14,940 nucleotides of DNA from Sphingomonadaceae bacterium (GTDB taxonomy: Bacteria > Pseudomonadota > Alphaproteobacteria > Sphingomonadales > Sphingomonadaceae). Below are positions 1-6,512 of this stretch, in pieces. Location: positions 1 to 14,940 of the forward strand of contig JACVCM010000075.1 in NCBI GenBank assembly GCA_016742125.1. The letters are read 5' to 3'. Every line of letters begins with the position of its first letter. Positions within the stretch are counted from its first letter, which is position 1. Under the pieces are notes generated by a model, which saw nothing but the letters and a program-made list of their open reading frames with translations, did not search any database and was not told where the DNA came from. A program made the translations under genes and the position numbers.

Positions 1-4
1 AAGC

Positions 5-1816
5 CTATTCCTCTTCAAACAACCCGGCCAATTGCTCGGTCATCGTCCCCCCCAATTGCGCGGCATCCATGATCGTCACCGCGCGCCGATAGTAACGCGT
101 CACGTCATGGCCGATACCAATCGCAATCAACTGCACCGGTGAGCGCGTTTCGATCATTTCGATGACCTTGCGCAGATGCTGTTCGAGATAGCCGCCATGA
201 TTGACCGAGAGCGTCGAATCATCGACCGGCGCGCCATCGGAGATGACCATCAGGATCCGGCGATCCTCGGCGCGGGCGATCAGGCGGTTGTGCGCCCAAA
301 GCAAGGCCTCGCCGTCGATATTCTCCTTAAGCAACCCTTCGCGCATCATCAGGCCGAGGTTGCGCTTGGCATGCCGCCATGGCTCGTCAGCCTTTTTGTA
401 GATGATGTGACGCAAATCGTTGAGTCGTCCGGGCATGGGTGAGCGACCCGCCGCCAGCCAGTCCTCGCGCGCCTGACCGCCCTTCCATGCACGCGTGGTA
501 AAGCCAAGGATTTCGGTCTTTACGCCGCAACGTTCGAGCGTGCGCGCCAATATATCGGCACTGATCGCCGCGATGCTGATCGGCCGTCCGCGCATCGAGC
601 CCGAATTGTCGATCAGTAATGTCACGACGGTATCGCGGAATTCGGTGTCGCGCTCGACCTTGTAGGACAGCGCGCTCCCCGGCGCGACGACGACGCGGGC
701 GAGCCGGGCGGCGTCAAGCAGGCCTTCTTCCTGGTCGAAATCCCAGCTGCGGTTCTGTTGCGCCATCAGGCGGCGTTGCAGGCGGTTGGCGAGCTTGGTC
801 ACCACCGATTGCAGACTGGACAATTGCTGGTCGAGATAGGCGCGCAGGCGATTCAACTCGTCCTCGTCTGCCAGCTCGGTTGCAGTGATCGTCTCGTCAT
901 ATTTGGTCGACCAGACCTTGTAATCGCTTTGCGGCAAATGGTCCCAGTTGCGGCGTTGCGGCGTAACCGGCTGCATGCCGTCGTCGCCCATTTCGCCGTC
1001 GGCGCCTTCCTGGTCGTCCATATGTTGATCGTAATCGGCTTCGGTTTCCTCGCCTTCACCCTGCTGCGGCTCCGCGCGGGCTTCGGCCTGTCCGGCTTCG
1101 CCTTCGCCCTCATCCTCGCTGTCGCCGTCCTGATCCTGACTGTCCTCGGCATCCTCGCCGCCGTCATCGGCATCCGACGGGTCGATTTCGCCTTCGGTGA
1201 GGTTGAGATGCTCCAGCATGGTCTGCGTCAACGCGGCAAAGGCCGACTGATCGTCGAGCGCGAGGCCGAGCGCGTCGAGGTCGCTGCCGGCCTTTTCCTC
1301 GATCCAGCCGCGCAAAAATTCGACGCCTTCCACTGCAGTTGCGGGGATCGGTGCGCCTGTCAGCCTTTCGCGAACAATTAAGGAAAGCGCCGTCGAAATC
1401 GGCACTTCGTCCGCGCCCTGTGCGCGACTGATCGGATCGGTGCGCAGCCGCATTTCCAGCGCATGGCCGAGATTGGCCGCAACGCCCGCCATATTACGCG
1501 AACCCAGTGCTTCGACACGGGCATTTTCAACCGCATCGAACGCCGCTCCGGCAATCGCTTCGGCAGGACGCAACGCGGCATGGCGCGCGGCATTATGATG
1601 TTTCAGCTTTAACGCAAAACTGTCGGCAAAGCCCCTCGCTTCGGCGACCTGTTCGGCGGGCAGCAATCGCCCAGGCATCGGCACCTTGAAATTCTTCCCC
1701 GCCTGACTCGGCGCGTCTGCGGTAAACGCAAGCTCGACCTCCGGCTCATGCGCCAGAGCACGCGCGGTGCCGGTCAGGACCGCCTTGAACTGTTCGAGGG
1801 GGGATTGGTCCGGCAT
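5..1816 (-). CDS. cobT: CobT, VWA-domain subunit of a CobS-CobT (cobaltochelatase-type) complex
   Basis: This 603-residue protein matches the alphaproteobacterial CobT subunit, which with the AAA+ partner CobS and the large subunit CobN inserts cobalt into hydrogenobyrinic acid diamide in the aerobic B12 pathway. An N-terminal helical region (about 1-205) is followed by a strongly acidic low-complexity linker (about 209-280) and a C-terminal von Willebrand factor A domain (about 395-600). The metal-ion-dependent adhesion motif DNSGS is at 403-407, SDGAP at 526-530 and IGHDVTRYYRR at 568-578. The ATG at 1816 is chosen because the family N-terminus begins MPDQSPLEQF; an in-frame extension upstream would run into the preceding gene. 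A GGAG lies about 13 bases before this start. The gene is last in a series with cobS and a TonB-like gene, 4 bases after the latter. No cobN is in the window, so the true substrate is uncertain, while the family call is secure. Confidence 0.93.
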   Translation of the reverse strand: MPDQSPLEQFKAVLTGTARALAHEPEVELAFTADAPSQAGKNFKVPMPGRLLPAEQVAEARGFADSFALKLKHHNAARHAALRPAEAIAGAAFDAVENARVEALGSRNMAGVAANLGHALEMRLRTDPISRAQGADEVPISTALSLIVRERLTGAPIPATAVEGVEFLRGWIEEKAGSDLDALGLALDDQSAFAALTQTMLEHLNLTEGEIDPSDADDGGEDAEDSQDQDGDSEDEGEGEAGQAEARAEPQQGEGEETEADYDQHMDDQEGADGEMGDDGMQPVTPQRRNWDHLPQSDYKVWSTKYDETITATELADEDELNRLRAYLDQQLSSLQSVVTKLANRLQRRLMAQQNRSWDFDQEEGLLDAARLARVVVAPGSALSYKVERDTEFRDTVVTLLIDNSGSMRGRPISIAAISADILARTLERCGVKTEILGFTTRAWKGGQAREDWLAAGRSPMPGRLNDLRHIIYKKADEPWRHAKRNLGLMMREGLLKENIDGEALLWAHNRLIARAEDRRILMVISDGAPVDDSTLSVNHGGYLEQHLRKVIEMIETRSPVQLIAIGIGHDVTRYYRRAVTIMDAAQLGGTMTEQLAGLFEEE

Positions 1817-1820
1817 GGCT

Positions 1821-2534
1821 TTAAAAAGACTCCGCCAAACCTCGAAATCCCTTGGGATCTTCCACGCGGTCAAGCAGGAGACGGTCAGGCGTCTTTCGAC
1901 AGTCCTCAAGGACGTCCTGCCAGCGCTTTTCATATTTTTTACGCTGCGCTTCGATTGCCGGACGGTCACGCAAGGGAATATCTTCCCTATTTTTCAGCAT
2001 TTCCCAGCCCACATAGTAATTTTGTAGCGGAAAGATGCGCCGGTTCTTTCCATGATGGGTTTGGGCAAACCAGTTATATTCTCGGGTTAGCTGGCCGCAG
2101 CGATAGTCATCGAGGCCACCCCCGGGACTTTCGTCATCCCACTGATGATATTCGAGTCTGATACGCGCGCTTCCGGCTGCTGGCTTTCCGGCGCTATCGG
2201 TTGCCGGTAAGAACCGGGCCGATTTCAGGCGATCAAGAGCGGATTCATCGATCGCCGAGGAGCCGCTGCTTTCGCTAAGCTTGATATCCGACGCATGCCC
2301 GTCGACCGTAACGCTGACTATGTAATATACCGAACCGTTATGACCTGCATCCTTGGCCCATTGTGGGATGTCGATGCCGACCTTCTGAAACATGCTAGAA
2401 GCCTCGCGATTGCGCTGGATCGGCGGCATTGGAGCGGGCCGGCTCTGCACAAGTATAGGCACCGGCACCGGAACTTGAAGGGCAGCCGCTGGAAACGCGG
2501 CGCACCCGGCGAAGGCTAGCAATATTGCCCTCAC
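1821..2534 (-). CDS. Secreted protein with TonB C-terminal-like domain, between cobS and cobT
   Basis: This 237-residue protein starts with a short Sec-type signal (MRAILLAFAG, then CAAFPAAALQ) and a small Pro-rich stretch (21-40). A TonB C-terminal-like fold covers about 64-130, with a YYIVSVTVDG strand, an AIDESALDRLKSARFLPA helix and a final RIRLEYH strand. Residues 131-237 match no family I know; they are charged, with Trp and Tyr and two cysteines (145 and 212). Unlike a true TonB there is no long Pro-rich spacer, and the hydrophobic segment looks cleavable. Cys11 might instead be a lipidation site, but the preceding FAG is a poor lipobox. The GTG start overlaps the cobS TGA as GTGA, and the stop is 4 bases before cobT, so translation is probably coupled to both. 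It probably acts in the periplasm; its function is unknown. Confidence 0.8.
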   Translation of the reverse strand: MRAILLAFAGCAAFPAAALQVPVPVPILVQSRPAPMPPIQRNREASSMFQKVGIDIPQWAKDAGHNGSVYYIVSVTVDGHASDIKLSESSGSSAIDESALDRLKSARFLPATDSAGKPAAGSARIRLEYHQWDDESPGGGLDDYRCGQLTREYNWFAQTHHGKNRRIFPLQNYYVGWEMLKNREDIPLRDRPAIEAQRKKYEKRWQDVLEDCRKTPDRLLLDRVEDPKGFRGLAESF

Positions 2535-3523
2535 GCCTTACCAACCACGCTTTCAGGCAAATCCTTGCCAAAGACGCGCTGATAATATTCGGCAACCAGG
2601 GCGCGCTCTGCCTCGTCGCACTTGTTGAGGAACGACAGGCGGAATGCAAAGCCGACATCCTTGAAGATGGCGGTGTTCTGTGCCCAGGTGATGACGGTGC
2701 GCGGGCTCATGACGGTAGAGATATCGCCGTTAATGAAGCCTTGGCGGGTCAAATCCGCAACCTTGACCATGTTCGCAACCTCTTCGGTCGAACTGCCTCC
2801 AGCCTTCGCCAGCACGATTTCGCTTTCGACCTGCGCGGGAAGGTAATTGAGACCGACGACAATATTCCATCGGTCCATCTGTCCCTGGTTGATCGCCTGC
2901 GTCCCGTGATACAGCCCGCTGGTGTCACCAAGGCCAACCGTATTGGCGGTGGCGAAAAGGCGGAACCAGGGATTGGGGCGGATCACGCGGTTCTGGTCGA
3001 GCAGGGTCAGCTTGCCCTCGGTTTCCAGCACGCGCTGGATCACGAACATCACGTCAGGACGGCCCGCGTCATACTCGTCGAAAACCAGAGCGGTTGGGGT
3101 CTGCAGCGCCCAGGGGAGCAGGCCTTCGCGGAATTCAGTCACCTGGACACCGTCGCGCAGGACGATCGCATCGCGACCTATCAGGTCAATACGGCTGATA
3201 TGCGCGTCGAGGTTGACGCGGATGCACGGCCATTTCAACCGTGCCGCAACCTGTTCGATGTGGGTCGACTTGCCGGTGCCGTGATATCCCTGCACCATGA
3301 CACGGCGGTTATGTGCAAAGCCGGCGAGGATGGCGAGCGTGGTGTCGGGATCGAAGACATAATTGTCGTCGGTATCCGGCACACGTTCGTCGGCGATCGA
3401 GAAGGCCGGACATTCCATATCGACATCGATGCCGAACATCTCGCGCACGCTCACGGTCTTGTCCGGCTCGGCCAGAATGGTCGCATCGCGGCTGTCGGGC
3501 TGGATATTGGGGATGTCGGTCAT
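2531..3523 (-). CDS. cobS: CobS, AAA+ ATPase subunit of a cobaltochelatase-type complex
   Basis: This 330-residue MoxR-like AAA+ ATPase is the CobS partner of CobT. In the known complex CobS and CobT form a stacked-ring chaperone-like assembly that drives metal insertion by CobN using ATP. The Walker A motif GYHGTGKST is at 79-87, Walker B LVFDEYD at 146-152, and the sensor-1 segment ATANTVG at 191-197 with Asn194. Length and N-terminus (MTDIPNIQPD) are usual for the family. The ribosome binding site is weak. The gene lies about 96 bases downstream of a J-domain gene and overlaps the TonB-like gene by 4 bases. The CobS assignment is firm. Whether the complex chelates cobalt or serves another metal or client is open without cobN. 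Confidence 0.95.
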   Translation of the reverse strand: MTDIPNIQPDSRDATILAEPDKTVSVREMFGIDVDMECPAFSIADERVPDTDDNYVFDPDTTLAILAGFAHNRRVMVQGYHGTGKSTHIEQVAARLKWPCIRVNLDAHISRIDLIGRDAIVLRDGVQVTEFREGLLPWALQTPTALVFDEYDAGRPDVMFVIQRVLETEGKLTLLDQNRVIRPNPWFRLFATANTVGLGDTSGLYHGTQAINQGQMDRWNIVVGLNYLPAQVESEIVLAKAGGSSTEEVANMVKVADLTRQGFINGDISTVMSPRTVITWAQNTAIFKDVGFAFRLSFLNKCDEAERALVAEYYQRVFGKDLPESVVGKA

Positions 3524-3545
3524 ATGCTCGTCTTCAACTAATTCA

Positions 3546-3613
3546 CCCCCGCGGAAGCAAGGGTTTCGGGAGGTTTGCGCGAGGGCTGCCTGGGGTTCCC
3601 GCAGTTGCTGGAA
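3546..3613. repeat. Degenerate double-palindrome intergenic repeat (REP/MITE-like)
   Basis: The gap between the J-domain gene and cobS holds two imperfect 18-base palindromes, at 3546-3563 (CCCCCGCGGAAGCAAGGG) and 3596-3613 (TTCCCGCAGTTGCTGGAA). Each has an outer stem, a mismatch zone, a 2-bp inner stem and a 4-base loop. A 32-base GC-rich spacer separates them. The layout resembles the dispersed intergenic repeats common in sphingomonad genomes, here decayed. That it is repeated elsewhere in the genome is inference; it could also be a processing or attenuation site between the two genes. Confidence 0.4.
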
Positions 3614-3619
3614 CGACGT

Positions 3620-4216
3620 TCATGCAAACGCCGCCGCCTTCTTAAGGTGCGTATAGGCCGCAATAACGTCTTGCAAAGCCTTTTCATAGGACCGGTTGCC
3701 GCCATTTTTGTCCGGATGATAGGTGCGGACCTTGGTTGAATAGGCCTGCCGAAGTGCACGCCGGTCTGCATCCTCGCCAAGCCCTAGCGTCTTCAGGGCG
3801 CGTCGGTCTTCCGGGGACAGGACATGGCCGTCGGCGCGAGGCTTGGGCATATGGTCACGGAATCGGGCTGAGATCGCCTCTAGCGGGTCTTTGAAGTCTG
3901 CCCATTTCGGCGGCGAATCGACTCCTCCATTTGGCCGGAAGGCACGTGTTTCCGAAGGCCAGATGTTGAGCGGGCTTTGCGCGTTGAATATTTCCTCGGC
4001 GGTCATCCCGTCGAACCAGTTATAGCCTGCATTGAACTCGCGGATATGGTCCACGCAGAGATATTGATAGTCGCCGGGGCCGTTGTGCGTGGCCGCGTGG
4101 CCTTCTGGGTCAGGTGCGCGAAATTCGCCCGCTTCTGTGCAGCCCCGGTGGGCACATTGTCGACCTGACCCGCCTATGCGGCCATGAAACCGGTCATGTG
4201 AATGGTTGGAGGCCAT
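3620..4216 (-). CDS. J-domain cochaperone with N-terminal Cys/His module
   Basis: This 198-residue protein has its J domain at the C-terminus (about 135-195), with the diagnostic HPD at 167-169 inside YHPDKNGG. Such proteins stimulate the DnaK ATPase and deliver clients. It is not a full DnaJ: there is no Gly/Phe region and no CxxCxGxG zinc repeats. The N-terminal part carries Cys21, Cys26, Cys54 and His57, a plausible single metal site, followed by a conserved-looking DHIREFNAGYNWFDGM block (56-71). The ATG at 4216 is chosen for a good AAGGA ribosome binding site six bases upstream; the longer reading would cross into bolA. It is divergent from bolA (43-base gap) and upstream of cobS on the same strand. 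This neighbourhood recurs in alphaproteobacteria, and suggests a role in cofactor or metal protein maturation. Confidence 0.88.
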   Translation of the reverse strand: MASNHSHDRFHGRIGGSGRQCAHRGCTEAGEFRAPDPEGHAATHNGPGDYQYLCVDHIREFNAGYNWFDGMTAEEIFNAQSPLNIWPSETRAFRPNGGVDSPPKWADFKDPLEAISARFRDHMPKPRADGHVLSPEDRRALKTLGLGEDADRRALRQAYSTKVRTYHPDKNGGNRSYEKALQDVIAAYTHLKKAAAFA

Positions 4217-4259
4217 GATTTTCCTTGGCGAAAAACTGTTGATATGGGAAGTGTCCGCG

Positions 4260-4535
4260 ATGAATAAAGGACCTGCACAAATTGAAATGGAGCAGCTGCT
4301 GGATGCGGCTTTTGCTCCAAGCCATCTCGCTGTCATCAATGATAGTGCGAAGCATCATGGCCATGCAGGCGATGACGGTTCGGGTGAATCGCACTTCACG
4401 GTGGAAATCGTTAGCGCCGCTTTTGCGGGTGTCAGCCGGGTGATGCGGCAACGGATGGTCAACAGGGCGCTGGGCGATATACCCGGCAACCGGGTTCATG
4501 CGTTGGCGATCAAGGCAAAGGCACCCGGCGAATAA
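4260..4535 (+). CDS. bolA: BolA family protein
   Basis: This 91-residue protein is a complete BolA. The family pairs with monothiol glutaredoxins to hold a [2Fe-2S] cluster and acts in iron-sulfur trafficking, iron sensing and stress responses. Diagnostic blocks are SAKHHGHAG (29-37), SHFTVEIVSAAFAGVSRVMR (44-63) and RVHALAIKAKAP (78-89), with His32, His33, His45 and His80 as candidate cluster ligands. The ATG at 4260 gives the usual family length and has GGGAAG 8 bases upstream; longer in-frame readings add residues not seen in BolA. The gene is divergent from the J-domain protein, so the two probably share a small regulatory region. Confidence 0.93.
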   Translation: MNKGPAQIEMEQLLDAAFAPSHLAVINDSAKHHGHAGDDGSGESHFTVEIVSAAFAGVSRVMRQRMVNRALGDIPGNRVHALAIKAKAPGE

Positions 4536-4570
4536 CAGCGGATGACCGCGATTATCCTTGCCGACCAAAG

Positions 4571-4586
4571 CGTTAATACTGTAACG
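4571..4586. promoter_or_regulatory. Palindrome upstream of the AraC-family gene, candidate operator
   Basis: CGTTAATACTGTAACG is a 5-bp inverted repeat (CGTTA and TAACG) around a 6-base centre. It lies 57 bases before the regulator's ATG and includes a TAATAC that could serve as a -10 element, although no good -35 hexamer sits at the right distance. It may be a dimer-binding operator, for the adjacent regulator or another protein. The call rests on symmetry and position alone. Confidence 0.3.
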
Positions 4587-4598
4587 TGCGTCTAAGGT

Positions 4599-4630
4599 GG
4601 AGCGTCGCACGCGCTCCCGGTCGCAACCGG
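4599..4630 (+). other. Two adjacent hairpins in the bolA to AraC gap
   Basis: The first hairpin pairs GGAGCG (4599-4604) with CGCTCC (4612-4617) around a 7-base loop. The second pairs CCGGT (4617-4621) with ACCGG (4626-4630) around CGCA. They share base 4617, so the two perfect stems are in contact or compete. There is no T-run, so an ordinary intrinsic terminator for bolA is unlikely. The second stem ends two bases before the AAGGGG ribosome binding site of the regulator gene, so a translational role is possible. Confidence 0.4.
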
Positions 4631-4632
4631 AC

Positions 4633-4638
4633 AAGGGG
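4633..4638 (+). promoter_or_regulatory. Ribosome binding site fixing the AraC-family start
   Basis: AAGGGG stands four bases before the ATG at 4643. It favours this start over an in-frame GTG at 4586, which lacks such a site and would translate through the two leader hairpins. Confidence 0.6.
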
Positions 4639-4642
4639 ACAT

Positions 4643-5482
4643 ATGCTGCTGTCGCGCACATATCGGCCATCTGCCGATCTCGCCCCCTATATACGCCGCT
4701 TTTATGTGTTTGAGGCACCCTTGCCGGATGGTGCGGTGGTCGAAGACTTTTTGCTCGCCGAAACGGCTTTCATCCGCTGCCTGCTGCGTGGCGACTGGGC
4801 AGCAGAAACGGCCCCGGGCGAATGGAATACAGCGGGCAACATCGTGTTTTTCGGTGCCAATAGCCGACCGTTGCGGGTCCGCGTAAAAGGCGGCTTTGCG
4901 GTGACCGGTTTTGCCATACGTCCGAGTGGCTGGAGCGCCCTGTTTGAACAGGCGCATCATCATTTTACGGACAAGATGTTGCCTTTTCAGGATTTGTGGG
5001 GCGATCTGGCAGACCAGCTGTTCGCTGGCGTGGCTCGCGGGAGCGACGATGAAGGGCAGCTTCGTGCCATGGAGCATATCATCAGGAAGCGGATTGCAGC
5101 ACTGCAAAAACCGGCGATCGATCCGCAAATGGCACTGTTCGAGGTTATCGCGCGAACCGACAGCACGATGCTGGTCGAGGACGCCGCTATATCTGTAGGC
5201 CTTTCGGTCCGTCAATTCGAACGTCGCTGCCTCGCCAGTTTCGGACTGACTCCGAAGGGTGTTTTGCGGCGAAGCCGGTTTCTTGACAGCGCAACCGCGC
5301 TCCGCGGTTTCAGCAGTCCGACCGAGACCGAACTCGACGCGCTCCGCTATTTCGACCAGTCGCATATGAACCGCGAATTCCGGCGGTACACCGGGATGAC
5401 GCCCCGAGGCTTTGCCAATGCGGTCACGCCGCTACAGGCCGCTGGCCTGAAATTGCGTGAAGAAAGCCGCTTGGAAGACTGA
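4643..5482 (+). CDS. AraC-family transcriptional regulator
   Basis: This 279-residue protein has an N-terminal sensory part (about 1-155, resembling the cupin-like domain that begins RTYRPSADLAPYIRRFYVFE in this subfamily) and a C-terminal AraC-type double helix-turn-helix DNA-binding domain. The first helix-turn-helix covers about 176-200 (VEDAAISVGLSVRQFERR) and the second about 231-258 (DALRYFDQSHMNREFRRYTG, then MTPRGF). The FDQSHMNREFRRYTGMTP signature is very typical. The ATG at 4643 is chosen for its ribosome binding site. The stop is 19 bases before a pirin gene on the same strand, so the two are probably co-transcribed and the regulator may control itself and its neighbours. The effector is unknown. 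Confidence 0.9.
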   Translation: MLLSRTYRPSADLAPYIRRFYVFEAPLPDGAVVEDFLLAETAFIRCLLRGDWAAETAPGEWNTAGNIVFFGANSRPLRVRVKGGFAVTGFAIRPSGWSALFEQAHHHFTDKMLPFQDLWGDLADQLFAGVARGSDDEGQLRAMEHIIRKRIAALQKPAIDPQMALFEVIARTDSTMLVEDAAISVGLSVRQFERRCLASFGLTPKGVLRRSRFLDSATALRGFSSPTETELDALRYFDQSHMNREFRRYTGMTPRGFANAVTPLQAAGLKLREESRLED

Positions 5483-5501
5483 GTTGTAGCGTCCGGTTGA
5501 C

Positions 5502-6413
5502 ATGGCGGATGCACCAGTCGATATTTTTGCCATGCTTGTCATCACTCCAACCACCCATGATCTCGGTGCGTTCGAGGTTCGCCGCACCCTTCCATCGAGG
5601 CCGCGGACGATGGTCGGCCCCTTCATCTTTGTCGACCAGTTCGGCCCCGCACATTTCGACGTCGGCAAGGGCATGGATGTGCGCCCGCACCCGCACATCA
5701 ACCTGGCGACCGTGACCTATCTGTTCGAAGGGGCCATCGACCATCGCGACAGTCTCGGAACTCATGCGACGATACGACCCGGTGCGCTGAACCTCATGAC
5801 GGCGGGCAGAGGCATCGTGCATAGCGAGCGGACTCCGCAGCTTGAGCGCGCATCTGGTTCACCGATTTCGGGGATGCAGACATGGCTGGCTCTTCCCGAT
5901 GGGAAGGAGGAAATCGATCCGGCTTTCGAGCATGTGGGCAAGGACGATTTGCCGCTGATTGAAAATAACGGAGTGTCCGCCCGTGTGATCATGGGTTCGC
6001 TCTGGGGTGCGACGGCGCCCACGACCCAGCATGCTGCAACCATCTATTCCGATATACTGATGAATGCAGGTGCAAGCATTCCAATCGATGCAGAGGCTGA
6101 CGAGCGCGCGGCGCTCGTCGCCCTCGGCAACGCCAGTCTGGATGGAGAGCCGCTGGAGACGCACAGTCTCTACGTGCTGAAACCACGGCAGGCGATGATG
6201 CTGCGCGCAGAAAGCGATTGCCGCGTAATGCTGCTTGGCGGGGAGGCGTTCAATACGCCGCGCCATGTCTGGTGGAATTTTGTGTCATCTTCGCGCGAGC
6301 GCATCAATCAGGCAAAGGCAGATTGGAAATCGGGGACGTTCCCACTTGTCCCCGGTGATGACGAGGAATTCATTCCGATACCGAAAATACCGAAGACGGT
6401 AAGCTATCCCTGA
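5502..6413 (+). CDS. Pirin family protein (bicupin)
   Basis: This 303-residue protein is a pirin, a two-domain cupin that binds iron in its N-terminal domain. Members act as redox-dependent cofactors or as quercetin 2,3-dioxygenases; bacterial roles vary. The iron ligands of human pirin (two His as HxH, then His and Glu) have counterparts at His63 and His65 in RPHPHINLAT and at His107 and Glu109 in GRGIVHSER. The N-terminal GPFIFVDQFGPAHF and LNLMTAGRGI blocks are classic, and the C-terminal cupin covers about 180-265. No clear ribosome binding site precedes the ATG; MLVITPTTHD at residue 11 is a possible later start. It follows the AraC-family gene by 19 bases. The metal site looks intact, so activity is likely, but the substrate cannot be named. 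Confidence 0.92.
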   Translation: MADAPVDIFAMLVITPTTHDLGAFEVRRTLPSRPRTMVGPFIFVDQFGPAHFDVGKGMDVRPHPHINLATVTYLFEGAIDHRDSLGTHATIRPGALNLMTAGRGIVHSERTPQLERASGSPISGMQTWLALPDGKEEIDPAFEHVGKDDLPLIENNGVSARVIMGSLWGATAPTTQHAATIYSDILMNAGASIPIDAEADERAALVALGNASLDGEPLETHSLYVLKPRQAMMLRAESDCRVMLLGGEAFNTPRHVWWNFVSSSRERINQAKADWKSGTFPLVPGDDEEFIPIPKIPKTVSYP

Positions 6414-6512
6414 CGACAAAACTGCCGATTTTTTACAATCATGTTGGATTATTTTGTGTTCTAAATGGTTTAGCGGTCCAGGCTCACCAAACTACCATTG
6501 AAAGTACCAGAT
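6414..6512 (+). other. AT-rich gap before the hydrolase gene, probable promoter region
   Basis: This 99-base gap is clearly richer in A and T than its surroundings, with T-runs at 6429-6434 and around 6449-6460. It is the largest break in the same-strand series from the AraC-family gene to the hydrolase, so a separate promoter for the hydrolase probably lies here. I could not find a -35 and -10 hexamer pair with proper spacing that I would defend, and there is no stem for a pirin terminator. Confidence 0.3.

Noticed and set aside
758..1381. Plus-strand open frame of 207 codons that looks like a membrane protein
   Set aside because: It is the reverse complement of the acidic linker of cobT; Asp and Glu codons read backwards give Leu, Ile, Val and Phe, so the hydrophobic look is an artefact. 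CobT on the other strand is secure.
1817..1969. N-terminal extension of CobT by 51 residues
   Set aside because: It would run into the TonB-like gene, has a basic composition unlike the family, and the usual CobT N-terminus starts at the ATG at 1816.
2525..3541. Plus-strand open frame of 338 codons covering all of cobS
   Set aside because: It mirrors cobS almost exactly and has no recognisable motif; high-GC codon use commonly leaves the antisense frame open.
4592..5365. Minus-strand open frame of 257 codons
   Set aside because: It is antisense to the AraC-family gene, whose helix-turn-helix motifs are clear. The frame has no family motif.
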